A stretch of 21,998 nucleotides of DNA, taken from NCBI GenBank assembly GCA_964384675.1, contig CAYLNK010000080.1, positions 1-21,998 on the forward strand, written 5' to 3'. The translations under genes and the position numbers were made by a program. The DNA comes from CAYLNK01 sp964384675 (lineage in GTDB: Bacteria > Acidobacteriota > Thermoanaerobaculia > UBA5066). This document shows, piece by piece, positions 7,750 through 16,500 of this stretch. Below the pieces are notes generated by a model that made no database searches, was not told where the DNA came from, and saw nothing but the letters and a program-made list of their open reading frames with translations. The first letter of the stretch is position 1. The number at the start of each line of letters is the position of its first letter.

Positions 7750-8601
7750 GTGAACGCCTCCACCTTCCCGCAGAGTCCCGGCATGCCCCCGTTCCTCTAC
7801 GGCACCGCCTGGAAGGAGGACGAGACCGAGCGGCTGACTCGGCTCGCCCTCGAGGCCGGCTTCCGAGGGATCGACACCGCGAACCAGCGCCGTCACTACT
7901 TCGAGGCGGGCGTGGGAGCCGCGATCGCCGGCGCCGTCGCGGCCGGGCTCGTGAGGCGTGACGAGCTCTTCCTCCAGACCAAGTTCACCTACGTCCGCGG
8001 CCAGGACCACCGCCTGCCGTACGACCCGAAGGCCGACCTGGCCACGCAGGTGCGCCAGTCGTTCGAGAGCTCCCTGTCGCACCTCGGCGTCGACTCGCTC
8101 GACTCGTACGTCCTGCACGGCCCGTCCAGCGGGAACGGCCTCTCGTCGGACGACCGGGACGTGTGGCGCGCGATGGAGGAGCTGCACGCCGCGGGACGGA
8201 CCCGGCTCCTCGGCGTGAGCAACGTCTCGCTCGAGCAGCTCGAGGAGCTGTGGGAGCACGCCGCCGTGCCGCCCGCCTTCGTCCAGAACCGCTGCTTCGC
8301 CCGGAACGGCTGGGACCTCCACGTGCGCGCCTTCTGCCGGGCGAACGGGGCGATCTACCAGGGCTTCTCGCTCCTCACGGCCAACGTGCGGGAGCTGCGG
8401 CACCCGGCGTTCGCGGAGCTGGTGGAGCGCGTCGCGATGACCCCGGCGCAGGTCGTCTTCCGCTTCGCCCGCCAGGTCGGGATGCTGCCCCTCACCGGCA
8501 CCACCGACGCCGCGCACATGCGCGAGGACCTGGAGTCCGAGCGGTTCGAGCTGGCGGAAGAGGACGTGCGGCTCGTCGAGTCGATCGCCTTCGCGCGCTG
8601 A
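7750..8601 (+). CDS. Aldo/keto reductase
   Basis: NADPH-type oxidoreductase with a TIM-barrel fold, 283 residues, near the family norm. The catalytic tetrad can be read: D42 (GIDTANQRRHY), Y50, K78 (LFLQTKFTY) and H123 (SYVLHGPSS). The spacing between D42 and Y50 is three residues longer than in the classic DTAxxYG motif; this DTANQRRHY form is a distinct subgroup. Later segments fit the barrel: LLGVSNVSLEQLEEL, FVQNRCF, GFSLLTAN and the C-terminal MTPAQVVFRFARQVGMLPLT with LTGTTDAAHMREDL, which binds the cofactor phosphate in relatives. The start is GTG at 7750, supported by a -10-like box just upstream; ATG at 7783 is the alternative and would remove 11 residues. Substrate cannot be told. 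It faces the ABM gene tail to tail across 16 nt. Confidence 0.93.
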   Translation: MNASTFPQSPGMPPFLYGTAWKEDETERLTRLALEAGFRGIDTANQRRHYFEAGVGAAIAGAVAAGLVRRDELFLQTKFTYVRGQDHRLPYDPKADLATQVRQSFESSLSHLGVDSLDSYVLHGPSSGNGLSSDDRDVWRAMEELHAAGRTRLLGVSNVSLEQLEELWEHAAVPPAFVQNRCFARNGWDLHVRAFCRANGAIYQGFSLLTANVRELRHPAFAELVERVAMTPAQVVFRFARQVGMLPLTGTTDAAHMREDLESERFELAEEDVRLVESIAFAR

Positions 8602-8617
8602 ACGCGGCCCGCGCGGC

Positions 8618-9376
8618 TCAGCCCCGGAGCTGCCGGCCGGCCAGGATCTGATATCCCCGCACGTCGAGGTCGCGCCCCTCCACCTGGCGCCGCCCGCCCG
8701 CGGAGACGGCCGACAGCTTCCAGAGGTAGAGACCCGACAGGTATTCGCGCAGGTGGGCGATCAGCTCCTCGAACCGCCCGCCACCCTCGTAGCGGATGGC
8801 GTCCTCCTCGCTGTCCCAGAGGCTGACCGAGAGCGCGTGGCTCCCCAGCGGACCCTCGAGCAGGAACACCGCGCTACAGCCCGGGGTCTCCATCAGGCCG
8901 GGGAGGACGGCCTCGCGGTAGCGTCTCCTCAGGTCGTCGAAGCGCGTGGGCTCGACGCGCAGCTCCACGATCCGCAGATACAGGTGGCCGCCGGAGCGAG
9001 GGACCGCCGGGGGCTCGACCCGGGCCACCTCCACCGGGAAGGCCTCGACCTCCGGGTCGGGGAGCGGAGGGCGGTCGCCGACGCGCGGCCCCCCGAGGTC
9101 GGCGCTCCACTCGGTGGCATCGGCCAGGTACGGGTCGCTCTCGTCGAGGAGCCGGTCGTAGAGACCGCTCGACTCGTAGGCACCGGCCTCCGCCTCGCCG
9201 CTCCAGACCGTCATCGAGATCCACTCGTCGCGGGCGGCGTCCGCCGGCTCGAGGAGCCCCGCGAAGAGGCATCCGCCGGCCTGCTGCAGGGCCGAGAGGA
9301 TCCGGCTCTCGTAGAACGACCGGAGCTCCCAGACCGTGCCGGGCTTCACGCGGAGGCGCACGAACCGAACGACCAT
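8618..9376 (-). CDS. Tandem ABM-type (dimeric alpha/beta barrel) domain protein
   Basis: Cytoplasmic protein of 252 residues with two ferredoxin-like alpha/beta modules of the antibiotic-biosynthesis-monooxygenase type. The first covers about residues 1-80 (FVRLRVKPGTVWELRSFY, GCLFAGLLE, EWISMTVWSGEAEAGAYESS). The second covers about 130-220 (HLYLRIVELRVEPTRFDDLR, PGCSAVFLLE, ALSVSLWDSEEDAIRYEGGG). They are joined by a proline-rich linker (100-128). Such domains usually pair as homodimers, so the fusion may form its barrel within one chain. Members are cofactor-free oxygenases, heme-degrading enzymes or non-catalytic sensors; no catalytic residue points to one. It lies 16 nt after the phosphatase gene on the same strand, so it is probably co-transcribed with it. 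The function of the pair is unknown. Confidence 0.8.
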   Translation of the reverse strand: MVVRFVRLRVKPGTVWELRSFYESRILSALQQAGGCLFAGLLEPADAARDEWISMTVWSGEAEAGAYESSGLYDRLLDESDPYLADATEWSADLGGPRVGDRPPLPDPEVEAFPVEVARVEPPAVPRSGGHLYLRIVELRVEPTRFDDLRRRYREAVLPGLMETPGCSAVFLLEGPLGSHALSVSLWDSEEDAIRYEGGGRFEELIAHLREYLSGLYLWKLSAVSAGGRRQVEGRDLDVRGYQILAGRQLRG

Positions 9377-9392
9377 CAGGTGCGCGCGGCTC

Positions 9393-11048
9393 TCACGGGA
9401 GCCGCCTCAGGACGACGAGCGTCCGGTCGTCGGCGTACGGCTCCCCCCGCACGAAGAGGTCCACGTCCCGCTCCAGGGCCAGCGCGAGCTCCCGGGGCGA
9501 GAGGTCGCGATGCGTCCGCGCCGCCGCGAGGAGACGTGCCGGGCCGAACTCCTCCTCCTCGGGGTTCGTCGCCTCCGAGATCCCGTCCGTGTAGACCAGC
9601 AGGAGGTCTCCCCTGCGCACCTCGGTCTCGAGCGTGTGGTACCGGGACCCGGGCTGGAGGCCGATCGGGAATCCGTTGGAGCGAAGCCACTGCGGCTCCC
9701 CGTCGGCGCGAAGGAGGAGGGCCGCGTTGTGGCTCGCGTTCACGTACCGGAGGCGCCCGGTCTCGAGGTCCAGCACGGCCAGGAAGGCCGTGGCGTACTT
9801 TTCGATCGGCGTGCGCTGGAAGAGGAGGGCCGACACCAGGTCGCACACCGCGGCAGGCTCCTGCCCGCTCTCCAGGGGGACCGCGAGGAGGGCCTCGAGC
9901 GAAGCCGTCAGGAGCGCGGCCCCGACCCCCTTGCCGGAGACGTCCGCCTGGAAGATGACGCACTCCCTCCCCAGGGACCGCAGCGAGACCTTGTAGAAGT
10001 CGCCCGAGACGCCCCGGGACGGGACGTTCCCTCCGTGGATCTCGTAGCCGGGCAGGTCGGGCAGCGAGGACGGGAGCAGGGCCACCTGGATCGTGCGGGC
10101 GAGGCGCAGCTCCTGCTCGAGCCTCTGCCTCTCGAGGGCTTCGGCGACCAGACGCACGTTCCGGATGCGGAGGGCGGCCACCGAGGCGAGCGAGACCAGG
10201 AGCTCGAGGTCCTCCTCACCGTACGACCGCGCCCCCGCGGTGGTCGCGAGGACGATCATCCCGAGCGCGCCCTGGGGATCGAGGAGCGGAGCCGCGAGGA
10301 TCGTCCTCACCCCGGAGCTGAGGATGCTCTCGGCCGCCGCGAAACGCTGGTCCTGGGAGGCGTCCGTGATCCGCGCGGCCATGCCGTTGTCGATCACCTC
10401 GTAGAGGAGGCTCCGGGAGTGGAGCGGCCGCGCGGCCCGGCCCGGCGCGACGCGGCGGGCGGCGCAGACGTCCTGGCCGTCCATGTCGCGCAGGTAGATC
10501 GCGCCTTCCTGGGGGCGGAGGTGCTGGAAGGCGCCGTCGAGGATCAGCTCGAGCAGCCCCTCCAGGGAGATGGAGCTCGCGAGCGCGTGGTTCACGTCGT
10601 TCAGGAGCTTCAGCCGGTCCAGGAGCCTGCGGCTGATCTCGCCGGTCGAGAAGGAGCCCGAGGAGGCCTCGGACGGCGGGCCCAGCAGCTCCCGCGCGGA
10701 GCGATACACGGCGGCGGCGTCACCCGGGATCGCCGGCCCGGGGAGCGGCTCGTCGCCGAGGCGGATCATCAGGACGCAATCGCCGGCCAGCACCGAGTCA
10801 CCGTTCTTCAGGCGTCTCGGCCCCTGCAGCTCCTCCTGGTTCACGCGCGTCCCGTTGTGCGAGCCCAGGTCCTCCACGAACCAATCGCCGTCCCGCCGGA
10901 AGAAGCGGGCGTGCTCCCGGGACATCGACCGGTCGGCTATGGTGAGGTCCGCTCGGGAGGAGCGGCCGACGACGAGCGCCTCCCCGATCACGTCGTGCTC
11001 GACGAGCCGGCCATCGGCGGAGGCAACGGCGATCTTCAGCGCGGTCAC
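9393..11048 (-). CDS. FHA-GAF-SpoIIE (PP2C-type) protein phosphatase
   Basis: Cytoplasmic signalling phosphatase of 551 residues with three modules. The FHA domain, about 24-96, has GRSSRADL, SREH at 43-46 and SHNG at 63-66, so it should bind phosphothreonine peptides. A GAF domain occupies about 150-300. A short helical stretch (300-325, LERQRLEQELRLARTIQVAL) links to the PPM/SpoIIE phosphatase domain (330-551), which shows GVSGDFY at 347-352, FQADVSGKG around D369, VYTDGI at 486-490 and DDRT at 540-543. These Asp residues are the metal ligands of the family, so it should be active. It would remove phosphate from Ser/Thr targets and may counter Hanks kinases such as the one at 13564-17493. 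The GTG start at 11046-11048 has no clear Shine-Dalgarno. It is divergent from the phosphofructokinase gene across 66 nt. Confidence 0.94.
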   Translation of the reverse strand: MTALKIAVASADGRLVEHDVIGEALVVGRSSRADLTIADRSMSREHARFFRRDGDWFVEDLGSHNGTRVNQEELQGPRRLKNGDSVLAGDCVLMIRLGDEPLPGPAIPGDAAAVYRSARELLGPPSEASSGSFSTGEISRRLLDRLKLLNDVNHALASSISLEGLLELILDGAFQHLRPQEGAIYLRDMDGQDVCAARRVAPGRAARPLHSRSLLYEVIDNGMAARITDASQDQRFAAAESILSSGVRTILAAPLLDPQGALGMIVLATTAGARSYGEEDLELLVSLASVAALRIRNVRLVAEALERQRLEQELRLARTIQVALLPSSLPDLPGYEIHGGNVPSRGVSGDFYKVSLRSLGRECVIFQADVSGKGVGAALLTASLEALLAVPLESGQEPAAVCDLVSALLFQRTPIEKYATAFLAVLDLETGRLRYVNASHNAALLLRADGEPQWLRSNGFPIGLQPGSRYHTLETEVRRGDLLLVYTDGISEATNPEEEEFGPARLLAAARTHRDLSPRELALALERDVDLFVRGEPYADDRTLVVLRRLP

Positions 11049-11071
11049 GGCTCTATTGACCCGAGTCTACC

Positions 11072-11087
11072 GCCCCCTGTCGGGGGC
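11072..11087. promoter_or_regulatory. Perfect inverted repeat in the divergent phosphatase/PFK promoter region
   Basis: GCCCCC (11072-11077), a 4-nt loop and GGGGGC (11082-11087) form a perfect 6-bp inverted repeat in the 66-nt space between the two divergent start codons. It ends 15 nt before the phosphofructokinase Shine-Dalgarno (GGAGG, 11102-11106). It could be an operator serving both genes or an mRNA hairpin. The G/C run alone may also be chance in DNA of this composition. Confidence 0.35.
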
Positions 11088-11114
11088 AGAATCGGAGGAA
11101 CGGAGGCTCGAGCG

Positions 11115-12443
11115 ATGAGCCAGCAGAAAAACCTCGCGATCCTGGTGAGCGGGGGCCCGGCCCCCGGAATCAACTCGGTGATCAGCTCGGCCACCATCCG
11201 GGCGAGGCTCGAGGGCGTTCCCGTCCTGGGCATCCGAGACGGCTTCGAGTGGCTGATGAAGGGCGACATCGACCACGTCATGCCGCTGACGATCGAGGAG
11301 GTCAGCCGGATCCACTTCCGGGGCGGGTCGCACATCGGGATCGCGCGCGCCAACCCGACCACGGATCCGCAGCTCCTCGAGAACACCGTCATCTCCCTGC
11401 TCCGGATGAACGTGAACCGCCTCGTCACCATCGGCGGCGACGACACCGCGTTCTCGGCCATGAAGCTCGAGGAGAAGGCCGACGGCCGGATCCACGTGGT
11501 CCACGTGCCGAAGACGATCGACAACGACCTGGACCTGCCGTCGCACGTCGACACCTTCGGGTTCCAGACCGCGCGGCAGGTGGCCGTCGACATCGTGAAG
11601 AACCTGATGGTCGACGCGCGAACGACCTCGCGGTGGTACTTCGTCATCGCCATGGGCCGCAAGGCGGGCCACCTCGCGCTCGGTATCGGGAAGGCCTCGG
11701 GCGCGACCCTGACGCTCATCCCCGAGGAGTACCGGGGCACGAAGATCCGCTTCTCGGCCGTCGTCGACACCCTGGTGGGGGCGATCATCAAGCGCCTTTC
11801 CTACGGCCGGCGCGACGGGGTCGCCATCATCGCCGAGGGTCTGGTGCTGGAGCTGGACGCCGACGAGCTGGCGGGCCTGGCCGACGTGGAGCGGGACGCC
11901 CACGGTCACGTGCGGATCGCCGAGGTCAACATCGGCGAGATCCTCAAGTCGGCCGTGATCGCCGAGCTGAGGAAGCTGGGGATCAAGACGACGATCGTGG
12001 CCAAGAACATCGGCTACGAGCTGCGCTGCGCGGACCCGATCCCCTTCGACCTCGAGTACACGCGGGACCTGGGCTACTGCGCCGCCAAGTTCATCCTGTC
12101 GGGAGGCAACGCCAGCATGATCTCGATGCAGGGCGGTAACTTCGTGGCGATCCCCTTCGGGGAGATGATCGACCCCGCGACGGGCCGCACGAAGGTGCGG
12201 ATGGTCGACACGCGGTCGACGCGGTACGCCATCGCACGGCGCTACATGATCCGCCTCCGTCGCGACGACTTCGACGACCCGCACGAGCTGGCCAAGTTCG
12301 CGGCCACCTGCCAGATGACGCTGTCCGACTTCCGCGCCCGCTTCGAGTACCTCGTCGAGAACGAGCTGCCGCCCCTGGTGCTGGCTCCGGAGAGCCCGCA
12401 GGAGCCGCGCCACGAGGCGTACGGAGACGGCGTGGCCCACTGA
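11115..12443 (+). CDS. pfp: Phosphofructokinase, probably diphosphate-dependent (PPi-PFK)
   Basis: Glycolytic/gluconeogenic enzyme of 442 residues that interconverts fructose 6-phosphate and fructose 1,6-bisphosphate in the cytoplasm. The N-terminus ILVSGGPAPGINSVI binds the phosphoryl donor. The donor-discriminating positions are visible: GGDDT at 107-111 has Asp where ATP enzymes have Gly (GGDGS), and VPKTIDND at 131-138 has Lys where ATP enzymes have Gly (PGTIDND). Both indicate a PPi-type donor site, so use of pyrophosphate rather than ATP is the better call. D136 is the catalytic base by family analogy. MGRKAGHLA at about 180-188 is the fructose 6-phosphate site. GGAGG lies 8 nt before the ATG. 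The C-terminal 20 residues (APESPQEPRHEAYGDGVAH) look like a flexible tail. It stands alone, divergent from the phosphatase gene, with no other glycolytic gene nearby. Confidence 0.93.
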   Translation: MSQQKNLAILVSGGPAPGINSVISSATIRARLEGVPVLGIRDGFEWLMKGDIDHVMPLTIEEVSRIHFRGGSHIGIARANPTTDPQLLENTVISLLRMNVNRLVTIGGDDTAFSAMKLEEKADGRIHVVHVPKTIDNDLDLPSHVDTFGFQTARQVAVDIVKNLMVDARTTSRWYFVIAMGRKAGHLALGIGKASGATLTLIPEEYRGTKIRFSAVVDTLVGAIIKRLSYGRRDGVAIIAEGLVLELDADELAGLADVERDAHGHVRIAEVNIGEILKSAVIAELRKLGIKTTIVAKNIGYELRCADPIPFDLEYTRDLGYCAAKFILSGGNASMISMQGGNFVAIPFGEMIDPATGRTKVRMVDTRSTRYAIARRYMIRLRRDDFDDPHELAKFAATCQMTLSDFRARFEYLVENELPPLVLAPESPQEPRHEAYGDGVAH

Positions 12444-12757
12444 GGGCGCCCCACGGGAGCGCGTCCCGCCTCGCTCGATCCCGGCTGTTTCGCCGGCCGG
12501 TGATGCGCCACGTAGTCGTTGCCCGGACCGAGCTGCAGCGCCTCCGAATAGGTGTCGATCTGGGGCGCGGACGGCGTCACGACGGCCGGCCCGGCGGCGA
12601 GGAAAGGGAAGACGAACGCCCGTGCGCGTCGGTGGTCGTGACTGCCGTCGAGGCCCCCGTATCGACACCGAGGCCCCCGTCAGCGGCCCCGCGCCGGTAC
12701 CGTAGGTGATGGAGCCACGGCGGCGGTGACGAGTCGCCGCCTCATCTCTGCATCAGT
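12444..12757 (-). other. Intergenic stretch with possible decayed coding remnant
   Basis: This 314-nt space separates the convergent phosphofructokinase and YkgJ genes. On the minus strand, protein-like pieces appear in shifting frames: ITYGTGAGPLTGASVSI (about 12708-12660), TAVTTTDAHGR (about 12645-12612) and FVFPFLAAGPAVVTPSAPQI continuing DTYSEALQLGPGNDYV (about 12605-12515). The TTTDAHGR/FxFP pattern recalls carboxypeptidase-regulatory-like domains of secreted proteins. The pieces are short, have no start or stop context and could be chance reading in GC-rich DNA. An 11-nt direct repeat (GAGGCCCCCGT) occurs twice at about 12651 and 12670. No RNA gene or promoter is recognised. Confidence 0.25.
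12719..12741. terminator. Weak hairpin downstream of the YkgJ gene
   Basis: GGCGGCG (12719-12725), a 9-nt loop and CGCCGCC (12735-12741) form a 7-bp stem 17 nt beyond the stop codon of the minus-strand YkgJ gene and between two convergent genes. There is no T-run on either strand, so it would be at best a non-canonical terminator. Confidence 0.3.
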
Positions 12758-13519
12758 CTATGCGCGGACTGCCGCCAGGCGCTCGAGCAGCTCCTGGAGC
12801 AGCTTCGGACCGGGCTCCGTCGCCGGATCACCGGGATGAGCCTCGGCCCACTCGAGAGCCAGGAAGAGCGGCACCACGCTTTCCAGGAGGTGCTCCGGAG
12901 GCGCCGTCCGCCAGCGGGCCACGGCGTTGAACACCCTCACCGGCAGCCGGACCTGGCGGACCTCCCTCGAATCGAGGGTCGCGCAGCGCTCCGGTGGCGA
13001 CGTCACGAGGTACTCCCGGCACGTGATCGGCCGCTCCTCGTAGATGGAGCACGACTCGTCCTCGAGGAACGGACAGACCAGCGCGAGGGCGAAGCAGGCG
13101 TTCACCAACGACGCGTACTCCTTCGGGGTCCAGCGCGCCGGGTCCCGGAGCTTCGAAAGGAGCCCCGCCTCCGCCAGGCGGTCGCGGACCGCGTCGAAGC
13201 GCGCCCGCCGCTCGGAGCGGCGCGGCTCCGGGTCCGCCTCGACGAGATCGCGCAGCCGCCGCGCCTCCATCTCGGAGATGGCGACGAGCCCGCGACAGCA
13301 CGAGGCGCAGCCCACCCGGCAGGAGACGGACGCGCCCGATGCCTCCACGCTCTTCACGGTCTCCCGGACGATCTGATCGGACAGCGCTCGGGCCGCCGGC
13401 AGGAGGTCGGAGTCTCGCGCCGGTCCGGTCGGAACCGGCACTCGCGCCTGCAGGTCGAAACCGTCGCCGGCGAGCCTGAACGTGGCAACGGCCATCCCCG
13501 GCGTGCTCTGCTCCTCCAC
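12758..13519 (-). CDS. YkgJ-family cysteine-cluster protein
   Basis: Cytoplasmic protein of 253 residues with the zinc/iron-chelating cysteine pattern of PF03692. A first cluster VSCRVGCASCCRG provides C67, C71, C74 and C75. A second region has C149 (VCPFL), C157 (ESCSIYEERPITC) and C167, followed by C179. The CPFLxxxxCxIYxxRPxxCR order is the family hallmark. The family probably binds a metal or Fe-S cluster; its reaction is unknown. The start chosen is GTG at 13517-13519, because a TACCCT box lies 6 nt upstream as in other genes of the window. The ATG at 13493-13495 is an alternative that removes 8 residues. The gene is divergent from the kinase receptor, with 44 nt between start codons, so the two could share regulation. 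Confidence 0.87.
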   Translation of the reverse strand: MEEQSTPGMAVATFRLAGDGFDLQARVPVPTGPARDSDLLPAARALSDQIVRETVKSVEASGASVSCRVGCASCCRGLVAISEMEARRLRDLVEADPEPRRSERRARFDAVRDRLAEAGLLSKLRDPARWTPKEYASLVNACFALALVCPFLEDESCSIYEERPITCREYLVTSPPERCATLDSREVRQVRLPVRVFNAVARWRTAPPEHLLESVVPLFLALEWAEAHPGDPATEPGPKLLQELLERLAAVRA

Positions 13520-13525
13520 CGGGGC

Positions 13526-13531
13526 AGGGTA
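13526..13531 (-). promoter_or_regulatory. Candidate -10 element for a leaderless YkgJ mRNA
   Basis: On the minus strand TACCCT (TAnnnT class) ends 6 nt before the GTG at 13519, with no Shine-Dalgarno sequence. The same hexamer at the same distance precedes the Gcr gene (21085-21090), which strengthens both. Confidence 0.4.
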
Positions 13532-13548
13532 CCCGAGCGCGTCGCGCC

Positions 13549-13554
13549 TATCAT
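13549..13554 (+). promoter_or_regulatory. Candidate -10 element for the kinase receptor gene
   Basis: TATCAT ends 9 nt before the GTG start at 13564, and no Shine-Dalgarno sequence lies between. This geometry fits a leaderless or near-leaderless transcript. No -35 box is evident. Confidence 0.4.
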
Positions 13555-13563
13555 CCCGGCGCA

Positions 13564-16500
13564 GTGTCGACCGGCACGGTCCCCTCCGTCCTCCAGGCTG
13601 GAGCGGTCTGGCTCCTCCGCGTCGCGGCGATCGCCACGCTCCTCGCCCCCACCCCGGCACCCGCCCTCGACCCGGCCCGCAAGACCACGCAGTACGTCGT
13701 CGACGTCTGGACCCAGGACCACGGCTTGCCGCAGAACGCGGTCAACGCGATCACCCAGACGCGCGACGGCTACGTCTGGCTCGGCACCGAGGAGGGCCTC
13801 GTTCGCTTCGACGGGGTCCGTTTCACCGTCTTCGACCGGAGGACCACGCCCGAGCTGCGCACCAGCTTCGTCAACGCCCTTCACGAGGACCGGGCGGGCG
13901 ACCTCTGGATCGGCACGTTCGGGGGCGGGCTGGTGCGTCTCCGGAAGGGCCGGTTCGAGCTCTTCACCAAGGCTCAGGGCCTCCCCAGCGACCGGATCCG
14001 CTGGATCACCGAGGACCCGGCCGGCACGCTCTGGGTGGCGACCGGCGGCGGCGGCCTGGCGCGCCACGCGAACGGCCGCTTCACCACGCTCACCGTGAAG
14101 GACGGCCTCGGCAACGACCGCGTCTGGTCGGCCGTGGCGGACGCGCGCGGCCGGCTTTTCATCGGCACGTACGGGGGCGGGTTGAGCGTGCTCGAAGGCG
14201 GGAAGCTCACGACGCGGAGCCTCTCGCCCAGTCCGGCAGCGGCGCTCGTGCGCCCCACGTGCCTGGGAGCCGACGGAAGCCTCTGGGCGGGCACCGACGG
14301 AGCCGGTCTCTTCCACGTGGCCGAGGACGGTGCCATACGTGGGCTCGGCGCCGCGGACGGCCTGCCGAGCCTCTCGATCCGCGCGCTCGCCTCGGACCGC
14401 GACGGGAACCTCTGGATCGGCACCGACGGCGCCGGGCTCCTCCGCTACCGGGACGGCCGCTTCCAGCCGTTCACGGCGAGAGACGGCCTTCCGAGCGACG
14501 GCGTCCTCTCGCTGTACGAGGACCGCGAGGGGAACCTCTGGGTCGGCACGTCCGGCGGGGTCGTCCGCCTGCGGGACGGCCGGTTCCTCAACCTCACGAC
14601 ACGCGACGGGCTCGGGAGCGACATGGCGCGAGCCGTCCTGGAGGACCGCACCGGCGCGCTCTGGGTGGCCACCACCGGCGGCGGCGTCACGCGATTCGGG
14701 GCCGGTCCGGGCGGGGCCGCCACGACGCTCCGGGCCGCCGACGGTCTGGCGAGCGATCTCGTCTTCTCCCTCCACGAGGACGGCGACGGGCGGCTCTGGA
14801 TCGGCACCGACGGCGCCGGAGTCAACGTCCTGGAGAACGGCAGGCTCCGCCGCCTGACGACCGCCGACGGCCTCGTGAACGACCGGGTCCGGACCCTGTG
14901 CGGCGATCGCGAGGGGGCCGTCTGGCTCGGCACCGTGAGCGGCCTCTCCCGCTACGCGAACGGCCGCTTCACATCGTTCACGCCGAAGGACGGGCTTCCC
15001 GGCAACAGCGTGCGCGTCCTGCTCCCGGGACGGGACGGCGCCCTCTGGATCGGGTCCGACGGCGGCGGCCTCGGCAGGCTCCAGAGCGGCGCCTTCCAGA
15101 GGTGGAGCACCGGCGAGGGGCTCTCCAGCCCGCGCGTCTTCTCGCTCCACGAGGACGCGAACGGGACGCTCTGGGTCGGTACGTCGGGGGGAGGTCTCAA
15201 CCGCCTCTCGCGAGGGAAGCTCCGGGCGATCACCAGCGCCAACGGCCTGTACGACGACGTCGTCTTCCAGATCGTCGAGGACGCGGGAGGCTACTTCTGG
15301 ATGACGTGCAACCGCGGTGTCTTCCGGGTGTCGCGCGACGAGCTGGACGCCTTCGCCGACGGCCGCCTCCCCTCCGTGACCAGCCAGGTCTTCGGGAGGA
15401 CCGACGGGATGGCGAGCGCCGAGTGCAACGCCGGCTCACCCGGGGGGATCCGCGCGCGCGACGGCCGGATCCTCATCCCCACCATCAAGGGAGTCGCCTC
15501 GATCGACCCCTCGGCGCTCACGTCGAAGGCACCCGCCCCCTCCGTCCACGTGGAGGAGCTGGCGGTCGACGGCAGGATCGTGCCGATGAACGGCGACATC
15601 CGCCTCGAGCCCGGGACCGAGCGGCTCGAGGTGCGATACACCGCCACCCGGCTCGCCGTGCCGCAGAAGGCGCGCTTCCGCTACCGGCTCTTCGGCTTCG
15701 ACCGGACCTGGGTGGAGGCGGGGACGCGTCGCTCGGCCACCTACACCAACCTCCACCACGGCCCCTACCGCTTCCGGGTGATCGCCGCGAACGAGGACGG
15801 CGTCTGGAACGAGGAGGGCGCCGCGCTCGCGTTCTCGATGACTCCGTTCGTCTACCAGAGGAGCTGGTTCCAGGCCCTCTGCGTGATGGCGGTGGCGGCC
15901 GCCGCGTTCGGGCTCCACCGGCTCCGGATGAGCCGGCTCGAGGCCCGCGAACGGGAGCTCGCCCAGGTCGTCGCCGAGCGGACGGTCGAGCTCCAGCAGC
16001 GGAGCGCGGAGCTGCAGAACGCGCAGGAGCAGATCGAGAGGCTCTCGGCCACCACATCGGGCGTCCTCGAGGACCCGGCGGCGTGGGCTCGCTCGGCCGC
16101 GCGCGAGATGGCGGCCGCCATCGGAGCCCGGGAGATCGGGATCTGGCTGATCCAGGACGGCGCGCTCGTGCCGCTCTCGGCCACCGGCCTTCCCGCGCCC
16201 GATTGGAAGGAGCTGGGCGCCGCCCTGCAGGACGGCGGTGTCCTCTCCCGCCCGACGGGCCTCGTCGTGCCGGTCCTCGGGATGACCGGCGAGGCGCGCG
16301 GCGTCGTGGTGGTCGAGGGCCCGGACGCGGCCTGGGGCGAGGTCCCCCAGCGCGTCATCGCGAGCCTGGCGCGGCACCTCGGCACGGCGCTCGACCTCCG
16401 CGTGCTCCGCGAGCGCCTGGTGACCTCGGAGGGGTCGCAGCTCGCGCGCCGGGACGAGCTGCGCAGGAAGGGGATCGAGCTCGCGGCGGTCTGCCCCCTG

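Noticed and set aside
7042..8517. Minus-strand open frame extending the broken secreted protein upstream through the aldo/keto reductase
   Set aside because: Beyond about 7355 the frame is antisense to the TPR remnant and the reductase and shows no protein-like pattern, so the extension is not coding.
12719..12741. Hairpin considered as a strong intrinsic terminator
   Set aside because: No T-run follows on either strand, so it is listed only as a weak candidate.
13697..15490. Regularly spaced repeats considered as a CRISPR array
   Set aside because: The units are in frame inside a coding sequence, degenerate and encode propeller blades; there are no conserved palindromic repeats or unique spacers.
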